Positions 1 to 6,454 of a stretch of DNA of 7,927 nt are shown piece by piece (the first letter of the stretch is position 1; each line of letters begins with the position of its first letter). A program made the translations under genes and the position numbers. The DNA is taken from the NCBI GenBank assembly GCA_900556395.1, contig USOQ01000092.1, positions 1-7,927 on the forward strand, given 5' to 3'. The notes below the pieces were generated by a model. That model ran no database searches. It was not told the origin of the DNA and saw only the letters and a program-made list of their open reading frames with translations. Source of the DNA: Candidatus Segatella caccae. Lineage in GTDB: Bacteria > Bacteroidota > Bacteroidia > Bacteroidales > Bacteroidaceae.

Positions 1-7
1 TAGACAT
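1..7 (-). CDS. Possible start of a leftward gene running off the left edge
   Basis: Only seven bases are visible: an ATG at 7-5 (minus strand) followed by TCT, giving Met-Ser. It lies about 45 bases downstream of a consensus Bacteroidetes promoter (60-90) that reads towards it, and the leader between them is A/T-rich, as for other starts in this window. From memory of Bacteroidales gene order, tsaD and cinA are often followed by ribosomal protein L28 (rpmB), whose protein begins Met-Ser, so this could be rpmB. The sequence here is too short to prove that or even that this ATG is used. The promoter makes a leftward gene likely; its identity is a guess from synteny. Confidence 0.3.
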
Positions 8-59
8 TTCTATCTTTAATTTTCTAATTCGTTAATTGATACCTATTCCAAACAGGGTG

Positions 60-90
60 CAAAATTACAAATATTTTTCGTATATACAAA
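60..90 (-). promoter_or_regulatory. Bacteroidetes-type promoter for the gene left of the window
   Basis: On the minus strand the -33 box TTTG (90-87) is followed after exactly 19 bases by TAATTTTG (67-60), a full match to TAnnTTTG. Transcription would begin near 53, giving a leader of about 45 bases before the ATG at 7-5. The -33 box sits inside the U-rich tail of the terminator at 88-129, so the upstream unit ends where this promoter begins. Confidence 0.7.
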
Positions 91-129
91 AGAATCCCTA
101 AAAGAAACTAATCTTTTAAGGATTTTTTA
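88..129. terminator. Bidirectional intrinsic terminator after the pncC unit
   Basis: Arms AATCCCTAAAAG (93-104) and CTTTTAAGGATT (113-124) pair over 12 positions around an 8-base loop. The one non-Watson-Crick position is a G-U wobble in minus-strand RNA and a C-A mismatch in plus-strand RNA. An A-tract (88-91) before the left arm and a T-tract (123-128) after the right arm give U-rich tails in both directions, the classic bidirectional layout. It most likely ends leftward transcription from map-tsaD-pncC, lying about 110 bases beyond the pncC stop. Confidence 0.72.
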
Positions 130-171
130 TACTTTTAGCCTCTTACGGCTTCTTTTTTCTTCGATTTTGTT

Positions 172-202
172 GACTAACACAGGGTTATGCCCTATGTAAG
201 TC
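172..202 (-). other. Strong stem-loop downstream of pncC
   Basis: Arms GACTAACACAGGG (172-184) and CCCTATGTAAGTC (190-202) enclose a 5-base loop, TTATG. Read as minus-strand RNA, the stem has 13 positions with one U-U mismatch and one U-G wobble, including three consecutive G-C pairs next to the loop. It starts 34 bases after the pncC stop. Neither strand carries a U-tract after the stem, so it is not a standard intrinsic terminator; the terminator proper is further on at 88-129. It may protect the 3' end of the transcript from exonucleases or mark a processed 3' end. That role is inference. Confidence 0.6.
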
Positions 203-235
203 AAGAAAAACCTTCATACGTGTAACAAAACAAGC

Positions 236-745
236 TTAGTCTTTCTTCAAATCTTCCTCGTGCTCCTTAAGGAAAGCGAACATCGCCTTAAGTGCTGTAT
301 TAGTAGCGATGACAAGATTGATATCACGACCATAATCCTCTGTCAGTTTAATGGTGCGTACATCATCCTTGCTACCATAGCCAATCCAAATGGTTCCGAC
401 AGGATTTTCAGCAGTACCACCCGCAGGTCCAGCCACACCAGTAGCCGAAATGGCAAAGTCTACTTGCAGAGCCTCAATAGCACCGAGCACCATCTGGCGT
501 GCCACCTCCTCGCATACGGCAGTCTGCTCTTCAAGCACCTGATGACTTACCTTCAGGATATTCTCTTTCACCTCATTGGTGTAAGATACGATGCCACCCT
601 TGAAGTAATTAGAAGCACCTGGCACTGCGATAATGGCCTCAGCTATTCTACCTCCCGTACAACTTTCTGCAGTACCCAGAGTTTTCTCACTATTATAGAG
701 CAATTCAGAAATATTCTTGCTCAAGATTTTGCTTTCAAATTCCAT
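236..745 (-). CDS. pncC: CinA C-terminal-domain amidase (nicotinamide mononucleotide deamidase, PncC type)
   Basis: The 169-residue cytoplasmic protein is a stand-alone CinA C-terminal domain. Family motifs are in order: AESCTGG (26-32), PGAS with FKGGIVSY (42-55) and ATGVAGPAGG (101-110), then NPVGTIWI (114-121). Characterised members (E. coli PncC) hydrolyse nicotinamide mononucleotide to nicotinate mononucleotide plus ammonia, recycling pyridine nucleotides released by NAD-consuming enzymes such as DNA ligase. The length of about 160-170 residues is normal for this form. The N-terminal molybdopterin-binding-like domain of full CinA is absent, and no remnant precedes the ATG, because tsaD ends only 26 bp upstream. 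That spacing suggests co-transcription with tsaD. The leader has no Shine-Dalgarno sequence. Family assignment is firm; enzymatic activity is by homology, since some CinA-family members are uncharacterised. Confidence 0.93.
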   Translation of the reverse strand: MEFESKILSKNISELLYNSEKTLGTAESCTGGRIAEAIIAVPGASNYFKGGIVSYTNEVKENILKVSHQVLEEQTAVCEEVARQMVLGAIEALQVDFAISATGVAGPAGGTAENPVGTIWIGYGSKDDVRTIKLTEDYGRDINLVIATNTALKAMFAFLKEHEEDLKKD

Positions 746-771
746 TTATATAGATATTAATGTGTTTGCTG

Positions 772-1797
772 CTATTTGAATGTCACCTTAGAGTATGCAG
801 GCAGGTCGATGCTGGCAAAGTCACCATCATGATATTTAAAGTTTCCCACACAAGCGATCATGGCCGCATTGTCAGTAGTGTAACTGAACTTCGGTATATA
901 GATGGTCCATCCATATCGCTGAGCATGATCACGGAAGGCATTGCGCAAGCCATTGTTGGCAGAGACGCCACCCGCCACAGCTACATGCTTAATACCCGTC
1001 TGCTTAACAGCCATTCTGAGTTTCTTCATCAGGATATCTACGATGGTGTACTCTATACTGGCAGCCAGGTCAAACTTGTTTTTCTCTACAAAGTCGGGAT
1101 CATCAGCCACCCATTTGCGCAGACTATAGAGGAAACTGGTCTTGAAACCAGAGAAACTGTAGTCCATACCCTGTATATGTGGTTCTGCAAAGGTGAAAGC
1201 CTTTGGATTGCCCTGTCGAGCATACTTGTCAACAACAGGACCTCCAGGATATCCCCACTCCAACACTTTGGCACATTTATCAATAGCCTCGCCGGCAGCA
1301 TCATCGATGGTTTGTCCTAAGACCTGCATATCATTGTATGCATTCACCTTTACAATCTGCGAGTTTCCGCCACTCACCAACAGACATAGGAAGGGGAAAG
1401 GAGGAGCACTCTGATCATCGTCCGACTCTTTGATGAAGTGAGCCATGACATGCCCTTGCAAGTGATTAACATCGATAAGTGGGATATTAAGCGAGCGAGC
1501 GAATCCTTTAGCAAAGCTCACACCTACGAGCAGTGACCCCATAAGACCAGGTCCTCGTGTGAAAGCTACAGCACTCAGATCTTCCTTTTGAATACCAGCA
1601 CGAACTATAGCTTGGTCGACAACAGGCACAACATTCTGCTGATGTGCACGCGAAGCCAACTCAGGCACCACACCTCCATAGGCTTTATGTACTTCCTGAG
1701 AGGCTGTCACATTGCTGAGCAACACGCCATTTTTGAGCACAGCAGCCGAGGTATCATCGCAACTACTCTCTATACCTAATATATATATATCCTTCAT
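772..1797 (-). CDS. tsaD: tRNA N6-adenosine threonylcarbamoyltransferase TsaD
   Basis: TsaD transfers the threonylcarbamoyl group from threonylcarbamoyl-AMP to A37 of ANN-decoding tRNAs, making t6A together with TsaB, TsaE and the TsaC product. The 341 residues match the usual length (E. coli about 337). ASKHA/Kae1 signatures seen: ESSCDDT (10-16), the metal-binding HLQGH (112-116), SGGNSQ (142-147), TIDDAAGEA (163-171), FSGFKTS (215-221), AGGVSANNGLR (275-285) and TDNAAMIA (308-315). Asp309 is the expected third metal ligand after His112 and His116. No expected catalytic element is missing. It lies 88 bp downstream of map and 26 bp upstream of pncC on the same strand. No TAnnTTTG promoter was found directly upstream, so it may be read from the map promoter. 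The start codon has only A/T-rich sequence before it. Confidence 0.97.
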   Translation of the reverse strand: MKDIYILGIESSCDDTSAAVLKNGVLLSNVTASQEVHKAYGGVVPELASRAHQQNVVPVVDQAIVRAGIQKEDLSAVAFTRGPGLMGSLLVGVSFAKGFARSLNIPLIDVNHLQGHVMAHFIKESDDDQSAPPFPFLCLLVSGGNSQIVKVNAYNDMQVLGQTIDDAAGEAIDKCAKVLEWGYPGGPVVDKYARQGNPKAFTFAEPHIQGMDYSFSGFKTSFLYSLRKWVADDPDFVEKNKFDLAASIEYTIVDILMKKLRMAVKQTGIKHVAVAGGVSANNGLRNAFRDHAQRYGWTIYIPKFSYTTDNAAMIACVGNFKYHDGDFASIDLPAYSKVTFK

Positions 1798-1804
1798 TTT
1801 AATG

Positions 1805-1886
1805 ATTAATGTTTATTGTTTTGTATTTATAGTGTAGAGAAATGAAAAGACAGATGCCTCATCCCCCCTACACATCAAACATTAAT
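1805..1886. repeat. 10-bp inverted repeat spanning the map-tsaD gap
   Basis: ATTAATGTTT (1805-1814) is the exact reverse complement of AAACATTAAT (1877-1886). The right arm touches the map stop codon and the left arm sits just upstream of the tsaD ATG; the 62 bases between could loop out. It could be an operator pair, a long-range RNA stem that hides the tsaD start region, or chance in A/T-rich DNA. No T-tract follows it, so it does not look like a terminator. Confidence 0.35.
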
Positions 1887-2749
1887 TAGTGTGTAAGAAT
1901 CTCAACACCAGTTTCCGTCATGACGAGCGTGTGCTCCCATTGAGCAGAAGGTTTCTCATCACCCGTAATGACTTCCCATCCGTATGGATCATCAGCATCG
2001 ATGAATACCTTCCAAGTACCCATATTGATCATAGGCTCTATGGTGAACACCATACCAGGTACCAGAAGCATGCCTGTGCCCTTGTGTCCATAGTGCAACA
2101 CCTCGGGCTCCTCGTGGAACTGAAGTCCCACACCATGTCCGCAGAGATCGCGCACTACACCATAACCATACTTCTTGCAATGTTTCTCGATGGCATGACC
2201 GATGTCGCCCACAAAACTATAAGGCTTAGCCACCTCCATACCTATCTCAAGGCACTCTTTAGCCACACGCACCAACTGCTCTTTCTCAGGAGTAGTCTTG
2301 CCACCAACGATAAACATACGGCTGGCATCAGCATAATATCCATCCACAATGGTAGTCATATCCACATTGACGATATCACCCTCCTGTAACACATCTTCCT
2401 CCTTAGGTATACCATGGCACACCACTTCATTGATACTTGTGCATACACTCTTGGGATAACCTTCATAGTTAAGACATGCTGGTATGGCATTATGATCCTT
2501 GCAGTATTTCATACAGATATCGTCAATCTCCTGAGTATTCATACCTGGGCGTATAGCCTCAGCCACTGCGTCAAGGCACCCCGTGTTGATTACACCACTT
2601 TTACGAATACCCTCTATTTGCTCAGGAGTTTTTATCAACTCACGAGTAGGTACTAACTTACCCTTACTTTCCCAATACATGACCTGCTTGTCGAGTTCGG
2701 TAAGTGGCTGACCTGGCAAGCAATGCCATCTTTTTTTCTTGATTGCCAT
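1886..2749 (-). CDS. map: Type I methionine aminopeptidase, N-terminally extended
   Basis: This cytosolic metalloenzyme removes the initiator Met from nascent proteins whose second residue is small. From the chosen start (MAIKKK) it has 287 residues. The five metal ligands are Asp130, Asp141, His205, Glu238 and Glu272, and the substrate-site histidines are His112 and His212; all fit the MetAP-1 pattern. Residues 1-38 are a basic then mixed extension before the catalytic fold (E. coli Map starts almost directly at the equivalent of IKTPEQI, 39-45). The extension carries no paired Cys/His zinc finger. An ATG further upstream at 2794 stays in frame but lies upstream of the predicted transcription start, so 2749 is preferred. 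It has its own promoter at 2784-2815. Many Bacteroidetes also carry a map in the ribosomal-protein cluster, so this could be a second copy; the window cannot show that. Confidence 0.96.
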   Translation of the reverse strand: MAIKKKRWHCLPGQPLTELDKQVMYWESKGKLVPTRELIKTPEQIEGIRKSGVINTGCLDAVAEAIRPGMNTQEIDDICMKYCKDHNAIPACLNYEGYPKSVCTSINEVVCHGIPKEEDVLQEGDIVNVDMTTIVDGYYADASRMFIVGGKTTPEKEQLVRVAKECLEIGMEVAKPYSFVGDIGHAIEKHCKKYGYGVVRDLCGHGVGLQFHEEPEVLHYGHKGTGMLLVPGMVFTIEPMINMGTWKVFIDADDPYGWEVITGDEKPSAQWEHTLVMTETGVEILTH

Positions 2750-2772
2750 TTTCTTGTTTTTATTATTTTTTA

Positions 2773-2788
2773 TTTTGCAAATGCAAAA
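2773..2788. promoter_or_regulatory. Dyad at the map transcription start
   Basis: TTTTGCA (2773-2779) and TGCAAAA (2782-2788) form a perfect 7-bp inverted repeat with a 2-bp spacer. It covers the downstream half of the -7 box and the predicted start of map transcription. Part of the symmetry is forced by the -7 box itself (TTTG followed by CA), so an operator role is only possible, not demonstrated. Confidence 0.35.
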
Positions 2789-2815
2789 ATACAACCTTTT
2801 TTTTGATTGCCCAAC
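2784..2815 (-). promoter_or_regulatory. Bacteroidetes-type promoter of map
   Basis: The -7 box TATTTTTG (2791-2784, minus strand) fully matches TAnnTTTG. A TTG core (2814-2812, within GTTG) sits 20 bases upstream as the -33 box. Transcription would start near 2778, leaving a leader of about 28 bases before the ATG at 2749. This placement is the main reason for rejecting the longer reading frame that begins at 2794. Confidence 0.72.
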
Positions 2816-2819
2816 ATTT

Positions 2820-2837
2820 TGTGTAAAAACTTACACA
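2820..2837. promoter_or_regulatory. Perfect dyad just upstream of the map -33 box
   Basis: TGTGTAA (2820-2826) and TTACACA (2831-2837) are exact inverted copies with a 4-base spacer (AAAC). The centre lies about 50 bases upstream of the predicted map transcription start, a typical position for an activator or repressor dimer site. It could also be a 7-bp hairpin in the HAD transcript, but no U-tract follows. The binding protein is unknown. Confidence 0.4.
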
Positions 2838-2879
2838 CCCCTACATGGATGAATCACACCAACATCGCAACAATCAGTA

Positions 2880-2895
2880 GTGGCCTACAAGCCAC
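2880..2895 (-). other. Short GC-rich hairpin at the end of the HAD gene
   Basis: GTGGC (2880-2884) and GCCAC (2891-2895) flank a 6-base loop, starting one base after the TGA stop of the HAD gene at 2897-2899. The stem is short and no clear U-tract follows on the minus strand, so it is at best a weak terminator or 3'-end structure for the metH-HAD transcript. Confidence 0.3.
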
Positions 2896-2896
2896 A

Positions 2897-3535
2897 TCAC
2901 TCTTCATCAAGTTTTACATCAAGATACTTGTAAATCTCCTTCGTCCAATCAGCTCCATTAGCAGGACAATAAGTAGTCATACCCAGTTCGCTTGCTGCAG
3001 CCACATTGCGTGGACCATCATCAACAAAGAGTGTCTCTGAGGGCAGGATGCGCTCCTTTGCCAATACATGACGGAAAAAATTCTCATCGGGTTTCATACA
3101 TCCCACTTCGTAACTACGATACATTGCATCAAAGTAGAAGTCTACAGAATGACCATCACCAGAAAACTCCTTACTCTCAGCCCAATGCATCACATAAGGA
3201 TTGGTGTTAGAAAGCATAACGACACGATAACCCTCGCGACGCAGTTTCAGAAGAGCCTCCAACTTATAAGCTGGCAACTCTTTCATATAGCCCAGCCAAC
3301 AATGTTTCACCTCGTCGAAGTTGAGCTCGCGTCCGCACATTTTTCCTAATTCTTTGCGATACCCCTCCTCACTCAGTTTACCCTCTTCCAAATCACCAAA
3401 GATTCCTTGTTGACGATAAGGATCAAGCACATGGTCGATGTCAGCGACACCAAGGTCGGTAAAACGTTTTTTGGCTTCATTGCCATCAATAGTTGCAATG
3501 ACTCCACCAAAATCAAAAACAATCGTCTGTATCAT
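2897..3535 (-). CDS. HAD-superfamily hydrolase, YihX-like subclass IA phosphatase
   Basis: The 212-residue cytoplasmic protein has all four HAD motifs. Motif I is VFDFGGV with nucleophile Asp8, motif II is MLSNTN with Ser109, motif III is Lys148 in CMKPDE, and motif IV is FVDDGPRN with Asp172/Asp173. A helical cap insert lies at about 17-100, after motif I, giving a C1-cap (subfamily IA) layout. The second motif I acidic residue (Asp+2) is Gly10. This is also seen in E. coli YihX (FDLGNV), a sugar-phosphate phosphatase, so it does not imply an inactive enzyme. The substrate cannot be read from the sequence. It starts 37 bp after the metH stop and probably shares its transcript. The ATG is preceded by AGGA at a Shine-Dalgarno-like distance, unusual here. 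A direct link to methionine metabolism is not shown. Confidence 0.88.
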   Translation of the reverse strand: MIQTIVFDFGGVIATIDGNEAKKRFTDLGVADIDHVLDPYRQQGIFGDLEEGKLSEEGYRKELGKMCGRELNFDEVKHCWLGYMKELPAYKLEALLKLRREGYRVVMLSNTNPYVMHWAESKEFSGDGHSVDFYFDAMYRSYEVGCMKPDENFFRHVLAKERILPSETLFVDDGPRNVAAASELGMTTYCPANGADWTKEIYKYLDVKLDEE

Positions 3536-3572
3536 TCTATCCTGATGTTATTTAAAATATTACTTTTTACTC

Positions 3573-6374
3573 TTAAAATAGTTTCAACTTATTTTCTCTT
3601 GCCTCTTGCAAACTCCCCAGTCGAGCCTGTTCCTGGTGATACTTGTGCCTCAGAAGTTCATAACGTTGTTTGAGTTCTGCTTCATAAGCAGCACCATCCT
3701 TACCGAAGAGACGCGCACAGATACCCGCATTCAGACTGGCATCCTTTACCCACACCACAGGACCGTCATACACAGGAGCTATCTTCAGAGCCACGTGCAT
3801 CTCGCTGGTTGTAGCGCCACCCACCATAATGGGCAATCTGAGCCCTGCATGCTGCATCTCTTGAGCCACGTTCACCATTTCTTCAAGCGAAGGCGTAATA
3901 AGACCACTTAGTCCGACAGCATCTGCTTTTTCCTCGATAGCCTTTTTCACTATTTGCTCAGCAGGCACCATCACTCCCAAGTCAATGACATCATAGTTGT
4001 TGCAAGACATCACCACACCCACGATATTCTTTCCAATGTCGTGCACATCGCCTTTCACGGTGGCCAGCACTACTTTTCCAGCCTTAGCCGACCCACCCGC
4101 TTTCTCTGCCTCTATATGTGGCTCGAGGATAGACACTGCAGCCTTCATCGTACGAGCCGTCTTCACCACCTGAGGTAAGAACATCTTACCCTCGCCAAAG
4201 AGCTCACCCACCTCATTCATTCCGTCCATGAGAGGTCCTTCTATCACGTTGACGGCATGCGGATACATGGTTAACGCCTCATCAATATCGGCTTGTAAGA
4301 ACTCAGAGATACCTTTTCGCAGGGCATATTTGAGTCGGTTTTCCACACTATCTTTTCTCCATTCGGGCGCAGCGGGCTTAGGCATCACAGTACCTCCTGT
4401 CGCCTTTGCAGCTTTGGCAGCATCAGCCTTTTCTTTGATATCAGCGGCCAACTCTATAAGGTCCTCATAAGCTCCTTTGCGACGATTGAGCACCACATCC
4501 TCGATGATATCGAGTTGTTCTTTAGGAATCTTATGATAGTCCATACGAGCCTTAGCGTTCACGATACCAAAGTCCATACCTTTCTGTTGCGCATAGTGCA
4601 AGAAAACTGAGTGTATGGCCTCACGTATGTATGTATTGCCACGGAAAGAGAATGAGAGATTGCTCACACCACCGCTGACATGTGCGCCTGGTAGATGCGT
4701 AGTAATCCACTCTGTAGCCTTAATAAAGTCGACAGCATAATTATCATGTTCCTCCATACCCGTAGCTATAGCGAGCACATTAGGGTCGAAGATAATATCA
4801 AGAGGATTCATCCCCACCTTGTCGACCAGGATATGATAAGCCCTTTCAGCAATCTCTATTCTACGCTCAAAGGTTGTGGCCTGTCCCACCTCGTCAAAAC
4901 ACATCACCACGCATGCAGCACCATACCGAAGCACATCTTTGGCATGTTCAACAAACACCTCTTCACCCTCCTTGAGAGATATAGAATTGACGATACATTT
5001 ACCCTGACAGCACTTGAGTCCAGCTTTGATAACATCCCATTTGGATGAGTCGATCATGATAGGCACCTTAGCAATATCAGGTTCGGCAGCTATCATATTG
5101 AGGAAGTTCACCATCTCAGCTTTAGCATCGAGCAGTCCATCGTCCATATTGACGTCTACCACAGCAGCTCCATCAGCCACCTGCTTACGTGCTATACCTA
5201 AGGCCTCCTCATAACTTTTCTCGTTGATAAGACGCAGAAACTTACGGCTACCTGCCACATTGCATCGCTCCCCCACATTAACAAATCGCGAGCTGTCTAT
5301 AGGAGCATGCACCTCATCATCTACCTGCAGCAGGTCGAGACCTGAGAGCCACATATAAGGCGACTTATCAGCCACTCGATGAGGCTTTTTCCCCACCACC
5401 ATCTGCGCATATTTTTCTATAAATTCAGGTGTAGTACCACAGCATCCACCTATAATATTAACGAGTTCTTCGTCTATAAACTCGGCGATTTGTGGCGCCA
5501 TACTCTCAGGCGTCTCATCGTAACCACCCATCTCGTTGGGCAGTCCTGCATTGGGATGCGCACTAATATAATAAGGTGCCACCTTGCCCAGTCGCTCAAT
5601 AAAGGGTTTCATCTGCGGTGCACCAAAAGCACAGTTCATACCCAAAGAGAAAATAGGATATGACGAAACACTGGCGAGAAAAGCCTCAATGGTCTGTCCA
5701 CTAAGGGTTCTTCCTGCCAGGTCGCTCACAGTGAGACTCACCATGACAGGCAACTGCACCCCATGTTTCTCCATCACAGAGAAGGCTGCATCCATCATTG
5801 CTTTACAGTTGAGCGTATCGAAAACCGTTTCTATAAGTATAATATCAACACCACCCTCAATAAGCCCATCTATCTGTTCTGCGCAGATATCGAAAAGCTC
5901 ATCGTAGGTCATATCACGAGCAGCAGGATTGCTCACATCAGGGCTCATGGAGCATGTCTTGTTAGTAGGTCCCACATCGCCAGCCACGAAGCGTGGCTTT
6001 TCGGGCGTAGAATATCTGTCTGCTTCTATACGTGCCAATCTTGCTCCCTCGTATGCCATCTCACGCGCATCATTTTCCAGATGATAATCAGCTTGCGAGA
6101 TACGTTGCGACGAGAAAGTATTGGCAGTAATGATGTCTGCTCCAGCCTCCAGATATCGTCGATAAATATCAGATATAACATCAGGGCGTGTGAGATTAAG
6201 CATATCGTTGTTGCCCTTCATCTGCCCCGACACATCAGCATACCTTTCCCCACGAAAGTCCTCTTCTGTGAGGTTGTATCTCTGTATCTCCGTGCCCATA
6301 GCCCCGTCGAGTACCAGCACTCTGCTGTTACATAACTCTTTGAGCGTAAAACTATTTACTTGATGATTATCCAT
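3573..6374 (-). CDS. metH: Cobalamin-dependent methionine synthase lacking the reactivation domain
   Basis: MetH moves a methyl group from 5-methyltetrahydrofolate to homocysteine through methylcobalamin. Domains in its 933 residues: homocysteine-binding barrel (about 15-325) with zinc ligands Cys248, Cys311 and Cys312; pterin-binding barrel (about 360-620) opening with FVNVGERCNVAG (364-375); Ala/Lys-rich linker (about 645-672); cap helices (about 675-755), including EGKMFLPQVV (728-737); and the B12 Rossmann domain (about 765-900). The B12 domain has DVHDIG (776-781), where His778 is the lower cobalt ligand, plus GLSGLI (821-826) and VGGATTS (851-857). The protein stops at about 933, right where the linker to the AdoMet-binding activation domain would begin; full-length MetH has about 1,230 residues. 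The HAD gene follows after 37 bp, leaving no remnant. Thus reactivation of oxidised cobalamin would need a separate protein. No SAM or B12 riboswitch and no perfect TAnnTTTG box were recognised upstream. Confidence 0.96.
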   Translation of the reverse strand: MDNHQVNSFTLKELCNSRVLVLDGAMGTEIQRYNLTEEDFRGERYADVSGQMKGNNDMLNLTRPDVISDIYRRYLEAGADIITANTFSSQRISQADYHLENDAREMAYEGARLARIEADRYSTPEKPRFVAGDVGPTNKTCSMSPDVSNPAARDMTYDELFDICAEQIDGLIEGGVDIILIETVFDTLNCKAMMDAAFSVMEKHGVQLPVMVSLTVSDLAGRTLSGQTIEAFLASVSSYPIFSLGMNCAFGAPQMKPFIERLGKVAPYYISAHPNAGLPNEMGGYDETPESMAPQIAEFIDEELVNIIGGCCGTTPEFIEKYAQMVVGKKPHRVADKSPYMWLSGLDLLQVDDEVHAPIDSSRFVNVGERCNVAGSRKFLRLINEKSYEEALGIARKQVADGAAVVDVNMDDGLLDAKAEMVNFLNMIAAEPDIAKVPIMIDSSKWDVIKAGLKCCQGKCIVNSISLKEGEEVFVEHAKDVLRYGAACVVMCFDEVGQATTFERRIEIAERAYHILVDKVGMNPLDIIFDPNVLAIATGMEEHDNYAVDFIKATEWITTHLPGAHVSGGVSNLSFSFRGNTYIREAIHSVFLHYAQQKGMDFGIVNAKARMDYHKIPKEQLDIIEDVVLNRRKGAYEDLIELAADIKEKADAAKAAKATGGTVMPKPAAPEWRKDSVENRLKYALRKGISEFLQADIDEALTMYPHAVNVIEGPLMDGMNEVGELFGEGKMFLPQVVKTARTMKAAVSILEPHIEAEKAGGSAKAGKVVLATVKGDVHDIGKNIVGVVMSCNNYDVIDLGVMVPAEQIVKKAIEEKADAVGLSGLITPSLEEMVNVAQEMQHAGLRLPIMVGGATTSEMHVALKIAPVYDGPVVWVKDASLNAGICARLFGKDGAAYEAELKQRYELLRHKYHQEQARLGSLQEARENKLKLF

Positions 6375-6454
6375 TTTATGTTGACCCGCGTATGCAACCC
6401 TTCTCTCTTTTTTTTTTACCTATTCAAGTTTCACAAGTAAGGGAATTGGTTGAA

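Noticed and set aside
137..160. Small hairpin AGCC-N6-GGCT followed by a T-rich stretch on the plus strand
   Set aside because: The stem is only 4 bp and no plus-strand gene is known to enter from the left; the 88-129 structure is a far better terminator.
260..760. 166-codon plus-strand frame opposite pncC
   Set aside because: Antisense to a well-supported CinA-domain gene, no family resemblance, no promoter.
760..1320. 186-codon open frame on the plus strand opposite tsaD
   Set aside because: It is fully antisense to a gene with every TsaD motif, has no recognisable domain, and no promoter box precedes it. It is a shadow of the opposite strand's codon pattern.
1889..2389. 166-codon plus-strand frame opposite map
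   Set aside because: Antisense to the metal-binding half of Map; no domain or promoter evidence.
2750..2794. Upstream in-frame ATG extending Map by 15 residues
   Set aside because: It overlaps the -7 promoter box and lies upstream of the predicted transcription start; the added residues (MYFCICK, then Lys/Asn-rich) look like translated A/T-rich leader.
5763..6335. 190-codon open frame on the plus strand opposite metH
   Set aside because: It lies wholly opposite the conserved homocysteine-binding domain of MetH; composition is Ser/His/Ile-rich as expected for an antisense frame, and no domain is seen.
6408..6417. Run of ten T residues as a phase-variable tract controlling metH
   Set aside because: It lies about 34 bp upstream of the ATG, outside any reading frame and not between recognisable promoter boxes; no evidence for switching.
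6432..6439. TACTTGTG on the minus strand as a metH -7 box
   Set aside because: It has one mismatch to TAnnTTTG in the core TTTG and no TTTG/TTG at 19-21 bp upstream; metH may be transcribed from elsewhere.
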